A DNA stretch of 11,834 nucleotides, taken from contig CAJVYT010000099.1 in assembly GCA_913009765.1 (NCBI GenBank), forward strand, positions 1 through 11,834, given 5' to 3'. The notes under the pieces are model-generated. The model searched no databases and was not told the origin of the DNA. It was given only the letters and a program-made list of their open reading frames with translations. Positions 6,809 through 11,834 of the stretch are shown here, piece after piece (position 1 is the stretch's first letter; each line of letters starts with the position of its first letter). Source of the DNA: an uncultured candidate division Zixibacteria bacterium (GTDB taxonomy: Bacteria > Zixibacteria > MSB-5A5 > GN15 > FEB-12). Made by a program: the position numbers and the translations under genes.

Positions 6809-9421
6809 TTAAAATTTAAAGCCAATATTCAAATATACTTGTTCTATATTTTGATTTGCAATGCCGTATCCAAATACAAATGGTCCGATAGGGCTGTCCA
6901 TTGAGATAGATACTCCCACGGCATTTCGTAAGTTCCGAAGTTTTATCTGGTCTGTACTGATATACACTTCTCCGAGATCATAGCGGGTAGTGAGATAGAG
7001 GTTTAACGGGAGATTGATACGAAGTTCATTTGAAAATATAAACATTTTATCTCCTGAAAGTTGGTCAGTGCGAAATCCGGTAAAAGAGTCAATTCCGCCA
7101 AGATAAAATTGTTCTGAAACCGGAAGTCCCGAGCGGGATGCTCCAAGTGCGAGACGAGAATGATATGTAAATCTTTTTCCGGCAGAGAAATATGATTCAA
7201 GCGAAGTATAGAACTTTGTGAAATCTACATCACCACCAAAAAATTTACCGGTAAACTCTAAACTGAATACATGTTTGCTGCCTGAATGAGGAAATGGAAG
7301 TTGATCAAAATTTTCAAATAGCGATTCAAAAGTTAGTTTTCGGAGTCCGAATTTTGCGGTAAGATTAGTTTCTGAATCAAAAATATTAAGTTCTTCAAAT
7401 GAAAGATTTGCCGAGACAGTACCTAATCTTTCAATTTGCTGACCAATACTAACTTGGATACCGTCTTTTTTTTCATCAGTGAATCCAACAGGAATGTCGT
7501 TGGAATTATATGACTTCCGTCTAAATTCGGTATGGTATATTTTAAATTTTGATGTCAGGTATGTTTTGAAAATTCTATCAGCTTTAAAAGAGAAAAAATA
7601 ATTTTTACGTTTTGGGGCAAGACGTGCATGCAGTTTATATTCCAGTCCAATACCTGCAAAATTATCATTGAGCAACTCTATAAATTCTTCAGAATTATAC
7701 TCATCATCCCAATGCCAGCCAAATCGCAACCGAGCGGTATGTTTTTCTTTCACCTTGATATGTACGACAACACCGTCATCAGAAGGAAGAGCATCGACGG
7801 TCACTCTTTCAAACAGATCCGTACCATAAATATTTCGTAAACCTTCAGAAGCACGTTTTGTAGAATATGGTTCATATCTTTTCAAAGGGAAATATGAACG
7901 GACAAACCAATCTTTTGTAACGATATTATCTTCTATGTTTATTGATTTTATTCTGGCTTCATCTATCTCAATAAGAACGGTATGAGTCACCCTATCTATT
8001 GTAACATTTTTAATAGTAACTAAATCATAATTAAGATTTTCATATTGTTTTATAATTCTATCTAAACCGTTTTTTATGACAGCAGGTGTGATAAATGTAT
8101 TATTTGTTTTAAATAATTTAGCAAGTTCAATATCTGAGAGAATAGTGTTTCCGGAAAATTGTAGTTGAACGTTGTCTGATGAGAAATTTTTATATCCGTC
8201 AATTTTCAGAATTTTAGGAGCAATAAGTGTAGTATCGCTTGCTATGTTTTCAATTGATAAGTCGAGTTCAAAATAATTATTAGCTACAACAAATTTTTTC
8301 AGAGTTTCTATAAGTTTTTCATACGTTAATTCTTGTTTTGATAAAGATTCATACAGCTTATTTTTCTCTGTCTCTTGTAAGGTTTGCGATTGAATTTCAG
8401 TAACTTTACAAAGTGTGACCGATTGTTTTTGCTTAATTTTATGTATGATATCATCGGCTTTTTCTAAACCGTACCGGTACCCAATTGCTATGATAGAATC
8501 CTTTTTACTAAAACTTGAAGAAAGGTATTTGTCAATCGGAGGAGATAAAACATAGTCTGCTTTGTCAAGCTGAGCTTGTAGTTTATCGGCAGTCATAATA
8601 GATGTTACTTGATTGGCAATATCTATCGGGGTTAAAATTTCATCTTTTTTGGCAAGTTTACTGGCAGAATTTACCGCAATAACAAATTGAGACAATGAAG
8701 AGACAGTTCGTGCCAAATCAACAGGAATAGGTGTTACAATACCGCCGTCCATAAGTATCCTACCGTCTATTTCAACTCCGGTAAATGCAAGAGGAAATGC
8801 CATAGTTGCCCGCATTGCTTCTGAGATTGAACCACTTTGTAAAATAACTTGTTCGCCGCTTACAATATCGGTGCTGATAGTCAGAAATGGAATTGGCAGT
8901 TTTGAAAAATCAGCTCCGCATTGGTAATTAGATTTTGTCGTTAATCGTGTTAATAACGATGTCAGTTCCTGTCCGGTTGTTAATGCTTTCGGAAATACCG
9001 GTTTGAATTTATTAAATCGTATTGAAAACAATTGTTTTTCGTTTTCTTCTCTTTTTGTGAGAAACATAGATTTTCTTGGAGGGGCATTTGAGAAGATAGT
9101 CGTAAAATTTAACTCATCAGCAATATTTTCTATCTCCTCAGGTGAATATCCTGAGGCATATAAACCGCCGATAATTCCGCCTATTGATGTTCCGGCTATT
9201 CCGACTACTTCTATATTTTTTTCCTCAAACGCTTTTAATATGCCTATAGTAGTGAGTCCTCTGGCACCTCCGCCTGATAAGGCAAGTAAAACCGGATATG
9301 TTTTTTTCTGCGAATATGGATTTATACCATCAATACCGCCTATAACTATATTTTCACCGCCAAAAGTTGAAATAGCTGTACATGAGATAATAATATATAT
9401 GATAAAGCTGATAATTTTCAC
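6809..9421 (-). CDS. Patatin-like phospholipase fused to POTRA domains and Omp85 barrel
   Basis: This 870-aa protein combines a secreted lipase with its own outer-membrane transporter. Residues 1-21 are a signal peptide. The patatin domain (about 43-300) has the oxyanion loop GGGARG (50-55), the nucleophile elbow GTSIG (77-81, Ser79) and the catalytic Asp225 in DGG (225-227), so the Ser-Asp dyad is intact. A Lys/Glu-rich linker (about 320-400) leads to two POTRA-like segments (about 415-490 and 491-560). A 16-stranded-type Omp85 barrel follows (about 562-870), with GGIDSFTGF at 775-783 in the loop-6 region and a terminal Phe (IGFKF). Known relatives such as PlpD (type Vd) move the patatin across the outer membrane. 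The start is a GTG at 9421 with no clear ribosome site and no in-frame ATG nearby. It is followed by the haem lipoprotein gene. The domain call is firm; lipid substrate and topology are not. Confidence 0.92.
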   Translation of the reverse strand: MKIISFIIYIIISCTAISTFGGENIVIGGIDGINPYSQKKTYPVLLALSGGGARGLTTIGILKAFEEKNIEVVGIAGTSIGGIIGGLYASGYSPEEIENIADELNFTTIFSNAPPRKSMFLTKREENEKQLFSIRFNKFKPVFPKALTTGQELTSLLTRLTTKSNYQCGADFSKLPIPFLTISTDIVSGEQVILQSGSISEAMRATMAFPLAFTGVEIDGRILMDGGIVTPIPVDLARTVSSLSQFVIAVNSASKLAKKDEILTPIDIANQVTSIMTADKLQAQLDKADYVLSPPIDKYLSSSFSKKDSIIAIGYRYGLEKADDIIHKIKQKQSVTLCKVTEIQSQTLQETEKNKLYESLSKQELTYEKLIETLKKFVVANNYFELDLSIENIASDTTLIAPKILKIDGYKNFSSDNVQLQFSGNTILSDIELAKLFKTNNTFITPAVIKNGLDRIIKQYENLNYDLVTIKNVTIDRVTHTVLIEIDEARIKSINIEDNIVTKDWFVRSYFPLKRYEPYSTKRASEGLRNIYGTDLFERVTVDALPSDDGVVVHIKVKEKHTARLRFGWHWDDEYNSEEFIELLNDNFAGIGLEYKLHARLAPKRKNYFFSFKADRIFKTYLTSKFKIYHTEFRRKSYNSNDIPVGFTDEKKDGIQVSIGQQIERLGTVSANLSFEELNIFDSETNLTAKFGLRKLTFESLFENFDQLPFPHSGSKHVFSLEFTGKFFGGDVDFTKFYTSLESYFSAGKRFTYHSRLALGASRSGLPVSEQFYLGGIDSFTGFRTDQLSGDKMFIFSNELRINLPLNLYLTTRYDLGEVYISTDQIKLRNLRNAVGVSISMDSPIGPFVFGYGIANQNIEQVYLNIGFKF

Positions 9422-9485
9422 TTGCTATACACTTATAAGTTTAATTTTATTAGGTAAGATACAATTATTTATAGAGGTTATACAA
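9422..9485. promoter_or_regulatory. Divergent promoter region between patatin-Omp85 and trmH-like genes
   Basis: The 64 bases between the two divergent GTG starts must hold both promoters unless transcription begins further upstream. Rightward, TTGCTA (9422-9427) and TTTTAT (9445-9450) are spaced by 17 bases, and TAAGAT lies at 9455-9460. Leftward, only weak AT-rich -10-like sequences such as TTATAA are visible. The rightward ribosome site AGAGG is at 9473-9477. Confidence 0.35.
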
Positions 9486-10268
9486 GTGCCAATTACAAGA
9501 AATGAATTAAAATTAATTAAATCCTACCTGACCAAAAAAGGGCGGAAAAATCATAAGAAATTTATTGCCGAAGGCGTCAGACTGCTTGAAGATTCTTTTC
9601 GTCATCAGATTTATCCTGAAAAGCTGCTTTACAGCAAATCAAATTTAGATGTTAGAATAGAACATCTTCTGATGAATTTCAAAAAAAAGGATATTCTGGC
9701 AACACAAGTGTCCGCAAATGATATAAAAATGCTTTCTGATACTAAAACTCCTCAAGGAATACTCGGGGTTTTTAAAATGCAGGAGCAGTCAGGGGATGAA
9801 TCTTTATCTAAAAAAACTCGTAAGATATTATGGTGTGAAAATGTATCTGACCCCGGTAATGTCGGAACTCTGATTCGGTCAGCTTTAGCTTTTGGGTATA
9901 ATACTGTTTTTGTCAGTGGTGACACCGCAGATGTGTATTCTCCTAAAGTAGTGCGAGCAACAATGGGGGCAATATTTAAAGTTCAAATAGTAAAGGACAG
10001 TACGATTAATCTTTTAAAACTGATTCGCAAAAACAAATTAATATTAGTTGCTGCCGATATGCATGGAAAGCCTATTCATTTTGTGAAAAAACAGCTTCTT
10101 AAAAATCGTTTTGTTTTAGCGGTAGGTTCTGAGGGGTTTGGATTGTCTCAAGAGATAAAGCCAGAAGCAGACATGTCGGTACGGATAGATCATAATAATG
10201 CTGTCGAATCTCTCAATGCTGCTGTTGCAGGTTCTATTTTAATGAATGATTTACAAAAAGAAGGATAG
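9486..10268 (+). CDS. TrmH/SpoU-family RNA 2'-O-ribose methyltransferase
   Basis: The protein has 260 aa from a GTG start. AGAGG at 9473-9477 lies eight bases upstream and rules out a longer reading, which would run back over the patatin gene on the other strand. Residues about 1-95 look like the substrate-binding domain (KKFIAEGVRLLEDS at 24-37). Residues about 112-258 form the SPOUT catalytic domain, with all three motifs: DPGNVGTLIRSA (122-133, Asn125 and Arg131), VGSEGFGLS (213-221) and ESLNAAVAGSIL (241-252). The enzyme would methylate a ribose 2'-OH in rRNA or tRNA using S-adenosylmethionine through the trefoil-knot fold. The family includes RlmB, TrmH and related enzymes, and the target base cannot be told from sequence. 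It is the first gene of a three-gene unit. Confidence 0.9.
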   Translation: MPITRNELKLIKSYLTKKGRKNHKKFIAEGVRLLEDSFRHQIYPEKLLYSKSNLDVRIEHLLMNFKKKDILATQVSANDIKMLSDTKTPQGILGVFKMQEQSGDESLSKKTRKILWCENVSDPGNVGTLIRSALAFGYNTVFVSGDTADVYSPKVVRATMGAIFKVQIVKDSTINLLKLIRKNKLILVAADMHGKPIHFVKKQLLKNRFVLAVGSEGFGLSQEIKPEADMSVRIDHNNAVESLNAAVAGSILMNDLQKEG

Positions 10269-10277
10269 AGGTTACTG

Positions 10278-11336
10278 ATGATTTTGAAATCTGTATACCG
10301 TTTAATCTTTTTTGTCTTTTTATGCAGTTCACTTTCAGCACAAGAAATTATTCAGGAAAATGCTGATATTTTTAAAACCAGAGATATTAGCAAAACTTTA
10401 AAAGTATCTGCAAGAAGTAAAGTTGTCATACGTTCTGCTCTGACTCTTTCAGGCAGTATTAAAATAGAAACAAGCGAATCCGATATTGCTCGTCTTACAT
10501 ACGTTAAACGAGCAAAAAATAAATCTAAATCAAAAGCTATTGATTTTATTGATATTATTTCAGTTGATTTTGAATTAACCCATGACGGACTCAGGCTTGA
10601 CTTGCGGGCTCCCAATCCGGCACCATGGAGCGGAACAAATGAATCAGGTTCTGTTGAAATTCATTTAGTTTTACCGGAATTTTGTTCTTTAGAATTTAAT
10701 GCTCAATATTTTGATATAGATGCCGAGGGACCATTTAATTCATTTGTCTTGCCGGAATCATTTGGACGAATTTATGTAGAAAATGTAATAGATAATTTAG
10801 AAATTTCCTCTGCAAATAGAAAAGTGACAGCTCGTAATTTATCCGGTTCTGTTTCTATCACAACTTCACACGCAGCTTTACAAGTAGATAAAGTACATTC
10901 TCCAAAGCAGAAAATTGAACTGCGTAATGACGGTGGTGATATAAAAATTTCCGATATTGTGGGCGAACTTAATGTGAAAAATTCCTACGGTCGTATTGAT
11001 ATTCGAAAATATAACCCTATGGGAAATTATAACTATATACGGTCAACAAATGGACCGATAACAATTGCAATGAATGAATTTTCAACGAACAAATTATTAG
11101 TTACAAACAGTTATGAAGATATTGAAATTCTTATCCCTGACGATATCTCGGCTCAAATATCTTTGGCGGTTGAAGAAGGAAATAAAATAGAAGTCACTGA
11201 TATTTTAACAAAACCGGACTTTATACAAAATAATAGGCTTAATTTGATTGCCGGAGACGGAAAAGCTATTATCAACAGTTCAGTACGCGGGAACGGTAAT
11301 ATTTATTTTCGAGGATTTTCTAAAGGAGAAAAATAG
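10278..11336 (+). CDS. Exported beta-repeat protein, DUF4097-like
   Basis: This 352-aa protein has a signal peptide (residues 1-21, probable cut after LSA). The mature part is a run of short beta strands with the ladder pattern of DUF4097-type putative adhesin repeats. Segments such as GRIYVENVIDNLEISSANRK (163-182), NLSGSVSITTSHAALQVDKV (187-206) and GDIKISDIVGELNVKNSYGR (220-239) each restate a G-x-I/V-x-I/V strand and turn. Such domains usually form a right-handed beta structure; their biochemical role is not established. AGAGG at 10267-10271, overlapping the upstream stop codon, lies six bases before the ATG, so it is probably coupled to the methyltransferase gene nine bases upstream. Its own stop overlaps the next start by one base. 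Export and fold are well supported; the exact family is probable, and function is unknown. Confidence 0.75.
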   Translation: MILKSVYRLIFFVFLCSSLSAQEIIQENADIFKTRDISKTLKVSARSKVVIRSALTLSGSIKIETSESDIARLTYVKRAKNKSKSKAIDFIDIISVDFELTHDGLRLDLRAPNPAPWSGTNESGSVEIHLVLPEFCSLEFNAQYFDIDAEGPFNSFVLPESFGRIYVENVIDNLEISSANRKVTARNLSGSVSITTSHAALQVDKVHSPKQKIELRNDGGDIKISDIVGELNVKNSYGRIDIRKYNPMGNYNYIRSTNGPITIAMNEFSTNKLLVTNSYEDIEILIPDDISAQISLAVEEGNKIEVTDILTKPDFIQNNRLNLIAGDGKAIINSSVRGNGNIYFRGFSKGEK

Positions 11337-11834
11337 TGCGTTATAAAATATTTCAGATATTCATAATTTTTCTAATTGTTCAAACCACCGCTGCACAAAG
11401 AGTTGATATACCTAAAACATTATTTTATTATCAACCTGCTGCCTCTGTTTTTGGTTCTGAAGCTGTGTGGGTTAATCCTGCCGGATTGTCGTTATATAGA
11501 GCATCAGACGTGCAGATATTTGCTGACTATTATAAAGGAGATTTTGCCAAAAGCTGGGGGACAGTTTTTACTCGTGACGGATTCGGGATTGCATACAGAA
11601 AAGTGCATGTTGCCGATGATACCGATTATAAAGAGTATATCTTTTCAGGTGGGATGAAATTTGGTAATAACACACATTTTGGTTTATCATATCAGTATTT
11701 TAAAGAAGCTCCCAAATTTTATCGTAAGAAACATTTGTGGAATATCGGTTTTATAGGGAAGCTGAGTCCAAAATATAAATGGGGAGCAGTTTTTTCAAAC
11801 CTCAATCGAACAACTATTGATAATATAAAAACCG
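11336..11834 (+). CDS. N-terminal part of an exported barrel-type protein (NPAG motif), cut by window end
   Basis: A GTG at 11336-11338 shares its first G with the TAG stop of the preceding gene. AAAGGAG lies seven bases upstream, a strong ribosome site. The frame stays open for 166 codons to the window edge. Residues 1-20 are a signal peptide (cut after TTAA). The mature part begins with YYQPAASVFGSEAVWVNPAGLS (31-52), whose NPAG motif at 47-50 matches the PorV-like protein at 5175-6140. It continues with amphipathic strands rich in Tyr, Phe and Gly (for example GGMKFGNNTHFGLSYQYF), as in an outer-membrane barrel. It could be a free barrel protein. Alternatively it could be the N-terminal domain of a longer fusion: from memory, some FCB-group SppA-type proteases carry a similar leader, but nothing of a protease is visible here. 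Confidence 0.75.
   Translation, partial: MRYKIFQIFIIFLIVQTTAAQRVDIPKTLFYYQPAASVFGSEAVWVNPAGLSLYRASDVQIFADYYKGDFAKSWGTVFTRDGFGIAYRKVHVADDTDYKEYIFSGGMKFGNNTHFGLSYQYFKEAPKFYRKKHLWNIGFIGKLSPKYKWGAVFSNLNRTTIDNIKT

Noticed and set aside
9384..9421. Lipobox reading (IISC, Cys14) in the patatin-Omp85 signal
   Set aside because: The hydrophobic stretch would be short, and Omp85-type proteins normally use signal peptidase I, so ordinary cleavage further on is more likely.
9003..9485. Upstream in-frame extension of the TrmH-family gene to an ATG at 9003
   Set aside because: It runs over the patatin coding region on the opposite strand, its translation is low-complexity and unlike the family, and the GTG at 9486 has a well-placed AGAGG and yields the normal length.
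11376..11657. Open frame on the plus strand near the right edge
   Set aside because: It lies in another frame inside the GTG-started barrel protein, which has a signal peptide, a strong ribosome site and a recognisable NPAG motif.
1..11834. CRISPR array, tRNA, toxin-antitoxin pair or defence cluster
   Set aside because: No regularly spaced repeats, cloverleaf-like sequence or paired small genes were seen by eye on either strand.

Overview
The window comes from an AT-rich Gram-negative bacterium with an outer membrane. It encodes three outer-membrane-type proteins (a PorV/UPF0164-like barrel, a patatin fused to an Omp85 barrel, and the start of another NPAG-motif barrel protein), two or three lipoprotein-type signal peptides, and a c-type haem protein. 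TPR lipoproteins, PorV-like proteins and patatin-Omp85 fusions together suggest the Bacteroidota/Chlorobiota (FCB) group, for example an Ignavibacteria- or Kapabacteria-like lineage. This is inference from gene content only. Clear Shine-Dalgarno sites precede many genes, and TTG and GTG starts are used.

Layout. Positions 1-34 (minus) may hold the first 11 codons of a gene that runs off the left edge. 104-1567 (minus) is a TPR lipoprotein. 1764-2645 (minus) is a DMT/EamA transporter whose possible promoter abuts its start codon. 2742-3944 (minus) is a regulator with a degenerate receiver and an HDOD domain, followed by an intrinsic terminator. 3945-4528 is a 584-base AT-rich spacer with divergent promoters, short inverted repeats and a possible mobile-element scar. 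4529-5068 (plus) is an exported Cys-rich protein with a heavy-metal-associated (HMA) domain, followed by a strong terminator. 5175-6140 (plus) is a PorV/UPF0164-like barrel, convergent with the next pair. 9421-6809 and 6794-6162 (both minus) form a two-gene unit: patatin-Omp85, then a DUF3365-type haem lipoprotein. 9486-10268, 10278-11336 and 11336-edge (all plus) form a tight unit: TrmH-family RNA methyltransferase, DUF4097-like exported beta-repeat protein, and an NPAG-motif barrel-type protein cut by the window end.

Most of the region serves the cell envelope. The patatin-Omp85 and DUF3365 genes are probably co-transcribed, so a surface or secreted lipid hydrolase may be linked to a periplasmic haem protein. 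In the TrmH unit the second and third genes are spaced or overlapped for translational coupling. No CRISPR array, tRNA, rRNA, intact insertion sequence or obvious defence system was seen. The less ordinary items are the receiver that has lost its phospho-acceptor, the Cys-rich HMA protein without a neighbouring pump, and the scar-like sequence in the large spacer.
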